Source: a virus
Strand: one strand, 5' to 3'
DNA length: 25,733 nucleotides
IMG/VR virus record: IMGVR_UViG_3300024260_000049
Location: 1 to 25,733 of that record
Within the stretch, counting starts at the first letter, position 1; each line of letters starts with the position of its first letter. A program made the translations under genes and the position numbers. Under the pieces are notes generated by a model. It did no database searches. It had not been told where the DNA came from and worked only from the letters and a program-made list of their open reading frames with translations. Shown here piece after piece: positions 6,878 to 13,380 of the stretch.

Positions 6878-7807
6878 TTATTTTCTTATTTTTACCATTT
6901 TACTAGTAAAATTGTAATTTCCTAATACTTCAACTAATTCATCCATTTTAAAGTTTGAATCATCAAGTACTTTCTCATTTATCTTATCAAAATTTACATC
7001 TATCTTTTTATCACTTGTTATTAAAATATACATTTCATTAATGGTATGACCTGTATTGTTATTAACAACAATATATTTCGAATTATTTGGATAACTATTT
7101 GTAACTACATTATGTGCAATTACTCCTACTTTTCCAGTATCTTCAACTGTTAAAAGTGTTCTGTATTTCTGATGACTACTAAACTTAAAAATTAATCTTT
7201 GTCCATTGTGTAATACTTTAGGAACAACTAATCTTGAATCACCGTCTTGTCTTGATAATAAGTCAGAAACATCATTATTAGATAGCATAACTGAGCAATC
7301 TTTATTTGATGATATATAATAACTATTACTTTGTCTATATATATTTAAAGATGCATTATAACCTAAAAAGTTATACATCTGTTTACCGAATTTAGTATTA
7401 TTTAAATAACTAATTTCACCTTCAACTTTAGTACATGAAGCTAACGCTCTTGCACCTTTAATGTTAAGATACTCTACTTTAGAATACCAAACATCATCAA
7501 GTTTTTCAATTTTTATAATATTCGAACCGTTTAAAGTAAGACTTGAAATAGCTGAAATATTTGAACTACTTTCGTGAACTGCATTAGAATCATCATATGA
7601 TTTAAATTCTGATTCTATGTGAACACTAATCGTTTCAATAATTTCTTTTCTTGCTATATTTATAGCCTCTTGTCTTTTTGGACTTTCACCAAAACCAGTA
7701 AGAACATTAACATTCGAATTAGTAACTTTTAAGAACCACTCAGGTTGAGTAGCACCAAAAGCACTTAATTCTAAACACATTATGATAGCCAGTATAACTC
7801 TTTTCAT
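6878..7807 (-). CDS. secreted LPP20/DUF4384-like protein, 309 aa
   Basis: Residues 1-19 form a classic signal peptide (MKRVILAIIMCLELSAFGA) with an AxA-like signal peptidase I site; the Cys at 11 is not in a good lipobox. Residues about 23-120 resemble the LPP20 domain of Campylobacterota envelope proteins (PEWFLKVTN, then LTGFGES, AINIARKEIIETISVHI, and a Ser-rich stretch before VWYSKVEYLN). Residues about 160-250 look like DUF4384 (DCSVMLSNNDVSDLL, VLHNGQRLIFKF, LLTVEDTGKVGVIAHN). An exported envelope protein in a phage replication-type operon is unusual and suggests capture from the host, perhaps altering the cell surface. Family recognition is from memory. Confidence 0.7.
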   Translation of the reverse strand: MKRVILAIIMCLELSAFGATQPEWFLKVTNSNVNVLTGFGESPKRQEAINIARKEIIETISVHIESEFKSYDDSNAVHESSSNISAISSLTLNGSNIIKIEKLDDVWYSKVEYLNIKGARALASCTKVEGEISYLNNTKFGKQMYNFLGYNASLNIYRQSNSYYISSNKDCSVMLSNNDVSDLLSRQDGDSRLVVPKVLHNGQRLIFKFSSHQKYRTLLTVEDTGKVGVIAHNVVTNSYPNNSKYIVVNNNTGHTINEMYILITSDKKIDVNFDKINEKVLDDSNFKMDELVEVLGNYNFTSKMVKIRK

Positions 7808-7823
7808 AACTTATCCCTTTAAT

Positions 7824-9077
7824 TTAAAATTTACTTAGACCAATTAAATATTTAGCTTCTATTTGGTCTAATGTAATGTTTGGCTTATTGTCAATAACTA
7901 TACGTTTAGCATAGCTTCCTGCAATAGCATACTTATCTGCTACATCATAATATCTTTCAATGACTTCAAGCTTTGAGGCTTCATAATCAAATCCCGAATT
8001 ATATCCTGTAACTTTAACCCACATACGAGCACCATACTTATGAATAAATTGATAATCATGTGTATTAAATCTTAATGGGATATCTAGGCCCAAATCTTTA
8101 ATTTCTGAATCAATATAAAATCTTGCATTAACAACACCCGCATCGTTTAATTCAAAATCTTTTAATTTAACTCCAATTGGATTAATAGCGGATTTTGCTA
8201 TATATCCTCTGATTGCGAAATTTCTTGAATCGACCGGAGCTGAATCACTATTACCAAATGCATAATGAAAATTAACATATTTCATATCAATCATAAATTT
8301 AGTATTTGATACTTTTGGGGTACTTCTTCTAACACCAGACTTTTCACCTTTGCGAACTCTGATTTTAGCAGCTGTTGTTTTGATATTCATTGATTGAATT
8401 TTTTCAACTACATCATCAAATGTATATAAACCATCTAAAGATTTAAATTCTAAACCTTTTGATGTGTTCTTTACAACTAGTCCAAAATGCTTGCAATCTA
8501 CTTTATTACGTTCATCTTGGTCTTTTGTTTCAACCATATAAGTTGTTAGCCCGATAAGCTTATGATTATCCAACCATACTCTTCTTGCACTAATTTTCTT
8601 ATACAGCCTTCGATGCTTTAAAGTTCGTACTACTTCATCTTCTGTTGGAAATCTCCAAAGCTTTTTAATAGTACTAAGACTCTTATCTGATTTAACTTCA
8701 CCTTGTGATGCTAATTCCATAAGTTCATTTGCTTCAACTAGACCAATGTTATTAACATTGCACCAATCATTTGCAGCTTTAAGTCTATCAATTTGCCATC
8801 TCATACCACTAATAATTTCTGTAATTCCATAAAATTTATCATATGGTTCGTGATGATCATAAGATATTCTAACATTTGGTGGTTCTTTAAAAGTCTCCAT
8901 ATCATTTATTAAAACACTTAAATGTTTTTTTAAATTACTTCGATACTCTCGAACTATATAATTAACCGCTGCTGAATTATCGAAATTGTTATTTACGAAA
9001 GATTTTACTCTTTCTAGTTCCTCTTCAATAATACTAATAGTTTTATTCATTGTATTGTTACCTGTATTTGTATTCAT
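7824..9077 (-). CDS. hypothetical protein, 417 aa
   Basis: The frame is open from an ATG at 9104, but the ATG at 9077 is better: AAGGAAATTAAG precedes it and it avoids most overlap with the previous gene. The start MNTNTGNNTMNKTISIIEEE is followed by a helical N-terminal half (residues 10-170) with a PYDKFYGITEIISGMRW segment. The C-terminal half is beta-rich (ARFYIDSEIKDLGLDIPL, GARMWVKVTGYNSGFDYEA), perhaps an OB-like fold. That would fit a nucleic-acid-binding protein, but it is only a visual impression. Function unknown. Confidence 0.7.
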   Translation of the reverse strand: MNTNTGNNTMNKTISIIEEELERVKSFVNNNFDNSAAVNYIVREYRSNLKKHLSVLINDMETFKEPPNVRISYDHHEPYDKFYGITEIISGMRWQIDRLKAANDWCNVNNIGLVEANELMELASQGEVKSDKSLSTIKKLWRFPTEDEVVRTLKHRRLYKKISARRVWLDNHKLIGLTTYMVETKDQDERNKVDCKHFGLVVKNTSKGLEFKSLDGLYTFDDVVEKIQSMNIKTTAAKIRVRKGEKSGVRRSTPKVSNTKFMIDMKYVNFHYAFGNSDSAPVDSRNFAIRGYIAKSAINPIGVKLKDFELNDAGVVNARFYIDSEIKDLGLDIPLRFNTHDYQFIHKYGARMWVKVTGYNSGFDYEASKLEVIERYYDVADKYAIAGSYAKRIVIDNKPNITLDQIEAKYLIGLSKF

Positions 9078-9093
9078 CTTAATTTCCTTTGCT

Positions 9094-9594
9094 TTATAAA
9101 GCACTTTTGTAATTATCCTCGCCTTCTGCGATACATGTTTCTATTATACGTTTTCTATTTTTTCCTGCTAGTGATTGTATAAATTTAGCAGCAGCTGTTG
9201 TGATCTTAGATGCTTCTTTAGGAGAACCATCTGTAAATGTAATTTCTTCTAAAACATCTTCTGCTGGTACACTCCACTCTTTTGACAATCTTAATATATG
9301 ATCATGGTCTCTAGTTTCGAGATCTTCTAGTTTCATTGTTAAAGATCTATGTCTTTTAAAACCAGTATTCTTAGTAACCTGTACCATTATATAATGATAT
9401 AGTTCACTAACATCTTTAATTTCAATTTTCTGCTCTCCTGTTGAGTGCTTACTTTTAAAATATGTAGTACCATCTGTTTCGATATTTCTATCAAATATTG
9501 TGAATGTAATTTCACGACCTGAAAATTTAATATCTAAATCTTCATCTTTTAATATACAGCGTATAATATACGCTGATTTAGCTAAATTAACCAT
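9094..9594 (-). CDS. hypothetical protein, 166 aa
   Basis: Unrecognised. Starts MVNLAKSAYIIRCILKDEDL; the N-terminal half looks beta-rich (GREITFTIFDRNIETDG), the C-terminal half helical and basic (ASKITTAAAKFIQSLAGKNR). It overlaps the preceding 77-aa gene by 13 nt. No motif assigns a function. Confidence 0.7.
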   Translation of the reverse strand: MVNLAKSAYIIRCILKDEDLDIKFSGREITFTIFDRNIETDGTTYFKSKHSTGEQKIEIKDVSELYHYIMVQVTKNTGFKRHRSLTMKLEDLETRDHDHILRLSKEWSVPAEDVLEEITFTDGSPKEASKITTAAAKFIQSLAGKNRKRIIETCIAEGEDNYKSAL

Positions 9595-9815
9595 AATGAT
9601 TCCGTTGCTGTAAAGATTGAAAAAGTTTGAAAAGTTTCTACTATATCAGATTTACTTCTTTTTCTTTCTCTATAAATTTCAAACTCTTTAGACATTAAAT
9701 CACCTTCTTCTGTGATTACTACTATTTCTTGTTCATTTAACTGATTTAAAATCAACTCTGCTAATTCTTCTTCTTTAGATATTAAATCACATTCTTCTGT
9801 TACTATTTTAGTCAT
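9582..9815 (-). CDS. small acidic protein with an internal duplication, 77 aa
   Basis: ATG at 9815 behind AAAAAAGGAGTCATA. Two imperfect copies of a 16-residue stretch lie head to tail: IVTEECDLISKEEELAE and VVITEEGDLMSKEFEIYRE. The first 60 residues are very acidic; the last ones are hydrophobic/aromatic. Function unknown. Confidence 0.65.
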   Translation of the reverse strand: MTKIVTEECDLISKEEELAELILNQLNEQEIVVITEEGDLMSKEFEIYRERKRSKSDIVETFQTFSIFTATESLWLI

Positions 9816-9833
9816 TATGACTCCTTTTTTAAT

Positions 9834-10023
9834 TTACAATTCTATTATATCGTCGTCGATATAATCACCACTTCTCTTTGATTCCGTTGTATACTTACGC
9901 GGCAAAAATCATCTGCTTTAGTACATATATAATTTTACCATCTATACAATGAGTATTTATTACACTCCAGTATCCATCTTTAACTAACTTATTTGCTTCT
10001 TCTAATAATTCTTCACGTAACAT
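9834..10023 (-). pseudogene. frame-broken small hypothetical gene
   Basis: An intact 42-codon piece (10023-9895, MLREELLEEANKLVKDGYWS...) stops just after a TTTTT run. In another frame the sequence continues as LPRKYTTESKRSGDYIDDDI... to a stop at 9834, immediately before the next gene's ribosome site. The joined product of about 62 residues looks natural, so one or two single-base changes have broken it. The 42-aa form alone could also be made. Confidence 0.55.
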
Positions 10024-10186
10024 TATTTAATACCTTTAATATTTTTAACATAGAAATAACAATGTTATTTCCCTAATGTTTAAATAAAATTTAGCTTTTC
10101 TCTATAAGCTAATTTTAAATCCTGAGCAATAATATTTTATGCTCTTTATGTACCTCTTTCTGGGCTTTGTACGTCTTCCCAATATA

Positions 10187-10203
10187 GTTATTTCTATGGT
10201 AAC
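10187..10203 (-). promoter_or_regulatory. promoter-like motif, perfect copy
   Basis: On the minus strand it reads GTTACCATAGAAATAAC, the full consensus repeated at 11902-11918. It lies just after the terminator-like hairpin at 10242-10271 and upstream of the minus-strand genes from 10023. Candidate phage promoter or operator. Confidence 0.5.
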
Positions 10204-10241
10204 TTTATTAATTTCTCAATTAAAAAATGCGGAAAAATGCA

Positions 10242-10271
10242 TCTTTTCTTGAAATTAAAGACAAGAAAAGA
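10242..10271 (-). terminator. hairpin after the 10280-10804 gene
   Basis: A 10-bp stem (tcttttcttg / caagaaaaga) with a 10-nt loop. It is followed on the minus strand by TGCATTTTTCC and further T runs. A second 8-bp stem (tataaagg/cctttata, 10272-10292) overlaps the stop codon. Together these are a plausible transcript end. Confidence 0.5.
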
Positions 10272-10279
10272 TATAAAGG

Positions 10280-10804
10280 TTATCCCTTTATATCAAATAT
10301 CTTACCAAATCCTTTGGGTTCTGGTAAGCCTAAAGCTTCTTTTAGTTCTTCATCTATCATCATACGATCCATTTTCATTTTCATCGTATTCAATTTCTTA
10401 GTATATAATTGTATACCTTCAGTTAAAACGGTAAGAGATTTTATATTTTCTTGCTTCTCACTGTTTAATATATCAACAGTTTCTAATAAAGCATTGTGCT
10501 TTTCAACCATTTTTTTACGGTCATCTAAGCACTTTTTCTTCTCTTCTGTCAAGAAACATTGACTCAATTTTAGCTGAGTTACAGCATCTAATAGTTGATA
10601 AACGTATTGTATATCAACATATTCTTTTGTGATTCCTTGCTCTTTTGCTTCGGTTACTGCTTCAATTACTTGCTCTAATGATTTTTTCTTAGACATATTA
10701 ATGTCCTCCATAATTAAAAAATAACTTCGATCTTCTGATGTTATTTTATTGTTCTGTATTGTTGTTGGTTTACACCATGCTAATACACTATTTTTTCCAG
10801 TCAT
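10280..10804 (-). CDS. helical coiled-coil hypothetical protein, 174 aa
   Basis: I prefer the ATG at 10804 (AAAGAGGTCAGTA upstream). The GTG at 10876 has no ribosome site and would put the conserved motif at 10832-10849 inside the gene. A strong alternative is the ATG at 10696 (TGGAGGACATTAAT upstream), giving 138 residues starting MSKKKSLEQVIEAVTEAKEQ. The product is largely helical with coiled-coil character (KKKCLDDRKKMVEKHNALLE) and a Met/Lys-rich C-terminus (NTMKMKMDRMMIDEELKEAL). It resembles small scaffold or head-associated proteins in texture only; function unknown. Confidence 0.65.
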   Translation of the reverse strand: MTGKNSVLAWCKPTTIQNNKITSEDRSYFLIMEDINMSKKKSLEQVIEAVTEAKEQGITKEYVDIQYVYQLLDAVTQLKLSQCFLTEEKKKCLDDRKKMVEKHNALLETVDILNSEKQENIKSLTVLTEGIQLYTKKLNTMKMKMDRMMIDEELKEALGLPEPKGFGKIFDIKG

Positions 10805-10831
10805 TACTGACCTCTTTGTTTTATCTAATGT

Positions 10832-10849
10832 ATTAATTTCTATGGTAAC
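10832..10849 (-). promoter_or_regulatory. promoter-like motif upstream of the 10280-10804 gene
   Basis: Reads GTTACCATAGAAATTAAT on the minus strand, 28 nt before the chosen start codon and just after the hairpin at 10882-10900. The order terminator, motif, ribosome site, gene is the best single argument that the motif is a promoter. Confidence 0.55.
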
Positions 10850-10881
10850 TGTTTGTATTTCTCCGAAAAAAGCCACAAGAA

Positions 10882-10900
10882 AGGACCCAAAAAAGGTCCT
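10882..10900 (-). terminator. hairpin after the 10905-11570 gene
   Basis: AGGACC, a T-rich 7-nt loop, GGTCCT, then TTTCTTG on the minus strand, starting 4 nt after the stop codon. A short stem with a weak T tail; candidate intrinsic terminator. Confidence 0.5.
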
Positions 10901-10904
10901 AATA

Positions 10905-11570
10905 TTACAAAATATTTTGTAAATCTTCAGTTAAATATATCTTAAATAGTTTTTTAAGATTTTCAGATCCTGAATTTTGTATAATACTTTTGTAATAATC
11001 TAATAGTTTAGATTTATTATCCATTGATGCATCTAATAGGTTTAGCATATCACTGAACTTATTTTTCTTCTTTTCATTGGTAATTGTATCTTCTATATCA
11101 GTCATCATTGTGTTAAATGATTGATATTGCTTTTGAGAATTTTCTATTTGATCGCATATTTTTTGTTGAGTGTTATCACTTAACTGTTCTAATGCATCAT
11201 GTAGTCCTTCCACATTTTCCTTTTCTAAATACTCTTTCATATAAATATATGGTAATGTATTCATTACAAATCTTGCTATATTCTTTACAAAAGCAAGTTT
11301 TATACGATATGGTTCGTTTTCGATATCAGCAATGTCGATAGCTAAGTACATGTTTAAATCTTCAACCATTTTTTTAATGTAATCATTAAAAAAGTTATTA
11401 AATTCAGTCTTATACATATTATCAAGATCTTCTTCGAATACTAACCAATTAAAGCCACGTATTTGAAATTTTGATATTTGATCTACTACGTCCTGCATAT
11501 AATATAAATTACTTTCTTCTTGTTCATTATTGATTGTTAATCCGTCTACCGGTTGTTTTACTTTTAACAT
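10905..11570 (-). CDS. hypothetical helical protein, 221 aa, first gene of the leftward unit
   Basis: Starts MLKVKQPVDGLTINNEQEES with ATG at 11570. Nearly all helical and acidic, with aromatic-rich helices (FNNFFNDYIKKMVEDLNMYL) and a Lys-rich turn (NEKKKNKFSDML). No motif identifies it. It is the first leftward gene from the divergent region. A variant of the promoter-like motif sits 39 nt upstream and a hairpin follows the stop, so it may be a single-gene transcript. Confidence 0.7.
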   Translation of the reverse strand: MLKVKQPVDGLTINNEQEESNLYYMQDVVDQISKFQIRGFNWLVFEEDLDNMYKTEFNNFFNDYIKKMVEDLNMYLAIDIADIENEPYRIKLAFVKNIARFVMNTLPYIYMKEYLEKENVEGLHDALEQLSDNTQQKICDQIENSQKQYQSFNTMMTDIEDTITNEKKKNKFSDMLNLLDASMDNKSKLLDYYKSIIQNSGSENLKKLFKIYLTEDLQNIL

Positions 11571-11608
11571 TTCTAGCCCTTATTGTCTTACAATTTCTTA
11601 TACTTACT

Positions 11609-11622
11609 ATTTCTATCTTAAC
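11609..11622 (-). promoter_or_regulatory. variant promoter-like motif upstream of the 10905-11570 gene
   Basis: Reads GTTAAGATAGAAAT on the minus strand, differing from GTTACCATAGAAAT at two adjacent bases, and is followed by AGTAAGTATAAG. It lies 39 nt before the ATG, similar to the spacing at 10832-10849. Confidence 0.5.
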
Positions 11623-11870
11623 TTTAAATTATCTTTAAAGATCAAAATAAAACTTTACTGTACTGGCATTAGCTACTATTTATTAATATGTATTCGCTTT
11701 AATGATATATGCATCAGTAATTTTTTCGTCTGTTGTTAGCATATCAATTTGATACTAAGTATCTATTAATACGCTTTCACGTATCAATTTGACCCGCTTT
11801 CAAAATCCTTACTTATCCGCTCCTCGAAATTAATCGATTTACATCCTAGTCTTGTTTTATTAATCTATTT

Positions 11871-11918
11871 ATTTCTATGGTAACTAATGGTATTTCCCAG
11901 AGTTACCATAGAAATAAC
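11871..11918. repeat. inverted pair of the GTTACCATAGAAAT motif
   Basis: atttctatggtaac at 11871-11884 faces gttaccatagaaat at 11902-11915 across a 17-bp spacer. The pair could fire transcription in both directions, bind a dimeric protein, or form a hairpin. Confidence 0.8.
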
Positions 11919-11949
11919 ATATAAAAATCCATAAGAAAGAGTATTTATA

Positions 11950-11988
11950 CTTTTTATTTTATCTTTTTATTTTATCTTTTTATTTTAT
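11950..11988. repeat. three tandem AT-rich 13-mers (possible DNA-unwinding element)
   Basis: ctttttattttat is repeated perfectly at 11950, 11963 and 11976. Three tandem AT-rich 13-mers recall the unwinding element of bacterial origins; the sequence is not the same as in E. coli and the resemblance is one of layout. Confidence 0.85.
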
Positions 11989-12003
11989 TATCTAAAAAGA
12001 TAA

Positions 12004-12107
12004 CGATCTTTTAGGGTAGAAAAATAAGTTACCATAGAAATCTTTTACTTTTATTTCTATGGTAACTTTTCTACCCTAAAAGATCGCAACTTCTACCCTA
12101 AAAGATC
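12004..12107. repeat. large inverted repeat plus a direct repeat copy
   Basis: Arms 12004-12041 and 12053-12086 are complementary over about 34 bp, with four extra bases (ataa) in the left arm and an 11-bp spacer. Each arm combines two modules: gatcttttagggtagaa and gttaccatagaaat. The first module occurs again as a direct copy at 12091-12107 (ttctaccctaaaagatc), 22 bp after 12069-12085. It could act as a protein-binding array, bidirectional promoter, or cruciform/origin structure. Confidence 0.85.
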
Positions 12108-12135
12108 ATAATTTCTATCCTTGTCGCTATTTAAA

Positions 12136-12149
12136 TTTAACATAGAAAT
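12136..12149 (+). promoter_or_regulatory. degenerate promoter-like motif before the rightward operon
   Basis: tttaacatagaaat followed by tatatctataaataaa, 64 nt upstream of the ATG at 12213, in plus orientation. It keeps the ATAGAAAT core of the repeated motif. A full-consensus plus-strand copy lies further up at 12028-12041. Confidence 0.4.
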
Positions 12150-12212
12150 TATATCTATAAATAAATTTACTAGAACAAATGTATAGTAATTCAAAAACCA
12201 AAAAGGTAAAAA

Positions 12213-13187
12213 ATGCGCAAAAAAGAATATAACGTTAAGATTCCGGTTATAAGTATAACAACTAGTAATGAAGTAATCAAACAAGAAACAATTGTTATAC
12301 AAGAGCACGATGCTCTTGTTAAATATAAAATGTTAAGTATTAATAATTTCGGAGAAGGTACTGTCCACTGTCCTGGTTATTTTAATAACAAAACTAATTT
12401 TATTATAGGTGAACAGAATTCCTTATTATCTGTTAATCGTAAAGTTGAGGTACTTGTAAAAAATACTTCTGAATTAATTGATTCAGATATGTATATGCTT
12501 TATCCTATTCCATGTTTTAGCATGGAACAAAGTTTAATTTTAGACTATACAACCAAAGAAGGAACTACTTATGAAATTCCTTTAACTTTCGAATTAGGAA
12601 AATTATTTGGTAGATTTTTAGTGAATGATAATATTCAATTTGATGGTATACCAGACGGGTTTATAAACTTATTTGTAAATCGTAAAAATGGTACTTCGCT
12701 TAATAAGAATTTACTTATTAATTCTAATGCTGATTTTGTGTTAGGTATACTACAAGGGTATTATAAAGAAGTAGGTGAAAGAGGATTTTATATATTACCA
12801 AATGTTAATATATATACTATAAGTACTATTCTAAATTATCTTGGATCAAGTTATTCTATTAGAAATTCTAAGAATAACTCAAAGAAAGTTTATATGCAAT
12901 TGCCTACAATTTTTAAAGATAGATGTGGTCCGTTATTTTATAAAAAAGATCAATTTGTAGTTACATCTGCTGGTCTTGTAAAAGTATCACATTTCGGTGA
13001 TCATGAATCATATATGTTAGAATCTAAAAATGATTTAGAAGAAAAGATTAATTTAGGTACAATTTTAGCTATTCCATATAATTCTATAAGCTTTGTAGAA
13101 AGTCTTGATAATAGAGTATATGATTTAACTGCTGAACGAGGTGATGCTACAAATTATGCTATGAACTTTACACCGTTTTTAAAAAAT
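12213..13187 (+). other. C-intein coding part (residues 1-325)
   Basis: Intein half ending with Asn325, followed by Ser326 as the +1 nucleophile. Together with the 44-residue N-half at 17651-17782 it totals 369 residues, a normal size for an intein with an endonuclease domain. That domain seems inactive, because both LAGLIDADG motifs are degenerate. Confidence 0.7.
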
Positions 13188-13358
13188 TCAGATGGTGATA
13201 TTTTAGCGGCTTCTGGTATTTTTACAAAAGAAGGTTTAGCTGATGCTCAAGTATTTAGTCCTGATTCGAAAGAATATTACAAAGATTTAAACGAAGGTAA
13301 AATCAATCAGTGGATTGCTGATGATGCGATTCTTGGTCTATATAACTCAACAAAATAA
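12213..13358 (+). CDS. C-intein fused to the DGD segment of phage RNA polymerase beta'
   Basis: The 381-residue protein reads as two parts. Residues 1-325 look like the larger half of an intein: a first degenerate LAGLIDADG motif (ELGKLFGRFLVNDN, 127-140), a second (FVLGILQGYYKEVG, 175-188, lacking the catalytic acid), block F (VYDLTAERG, 302-310), and block G ending FTPFLKN325. The usual block B TxxH appears as GEQN and the penultimate His is Lys, so chemistry may be slow or altered. Residues 326-381 match RNA polymerase beta' starting inside the active site: SDGDILAAS, LADAQ, then DDAILGLYNST, with nearly the spacing of DFDGDQMAV...QDVVLGLYYMT in E. coli. It starts at ATG behind AAAAAGGT. 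The partner half is 16526-17785. A free-standing decayed intein is the alternative. Confidence 0.8.
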   Translation: MRKKEYNVKIPVISITTSNEVIKQETIVIQEHDALVKYKMLSINNFGEGTVHCPGYFNNKTNFIIGEQNSLLSVNRKVEVLVKNTSELIDSDMYMLYPIPCFSMEQSLILDYTTKEGTTYEIPLTFELGKLFGRFLVNDNIQFDGIPDGFINLFVNRKNGTSLNKNLLINSNADFVLGILQGYYKEVGERGFYILPNVNIYTISTILNYLGSSYSIRNSKNNSKKVYMQLPTIFKDRCGPLFYKKDQFVVTSAGLVKVSHFGDHESYMLESKNDLEEKINLGTILAIPYNSISFVESLDNRVYDLTAERGDATNYAMNFTPFLKNSDGDILAASGIFTKEGLADAQVFSPDSKEYYKDLNEGKINQWIADDAILGLYNSTK

Positions 13359-13380
13359 ATAACAATAATAAGGTTCAATA

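Larger units (their letters stand above)
10024..10279. other. non-coding region with palindromes between minus-strand units
   Basis: No convincing gene. It holds a 19-bp palindrome (gaaataaca/tgttatttc around 10061), which overlaps a degenerate motif copy AACATAGAAATAAC at 10047-10060. It also holds a 7-bp stem (ttagctt/aagctaa near 10092-10113), the promoter-like motif at 10187-10203 and a terminator-like hairpin at 10242-10271. This fits the end of one minus-strand transcript followed by the start of the next, with a leader of about 160 nt. Confidence 0.6.
11571..12212. other. divergent non-coding region: promoter cluster and origin candidate
   Basis: 642 bases without a convincing gene between the leftward and rightward units. 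From left to right: a variant promoter-like motif (11609-11622); two copies of tatcaatttga (near 11744 and 11784), the first inside a small palindrome; an inverted pair of full motifs (11871-11918); three tandem 13-mers (11950-11988); a large inverted repeat with an extra direct copy (12004-12107); and a degenerate motif (12136-12149) 64 nt before the first rightward gene. Divergent transcription plus an AT-rich repeat block next to the primase-helicase operon suggests a replication origin. This is inference. Confidence 0.6.

Noticed and set aside
10805-10876. N-terminal extension of the 10280-10804 gene from a GTG at 10876
   Set aside because: No ribosome site, and the extension would run through the conserved promoter-like motif and begin beside a terminator-like hairpin.
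12093-12308. Minus-strand 71-codon frame across the divergent region
   Set aside because: It overlaps the real start of the rightward operon, is Phe/Leu/Tyr-rich by AT bias, and has no ribosome site.
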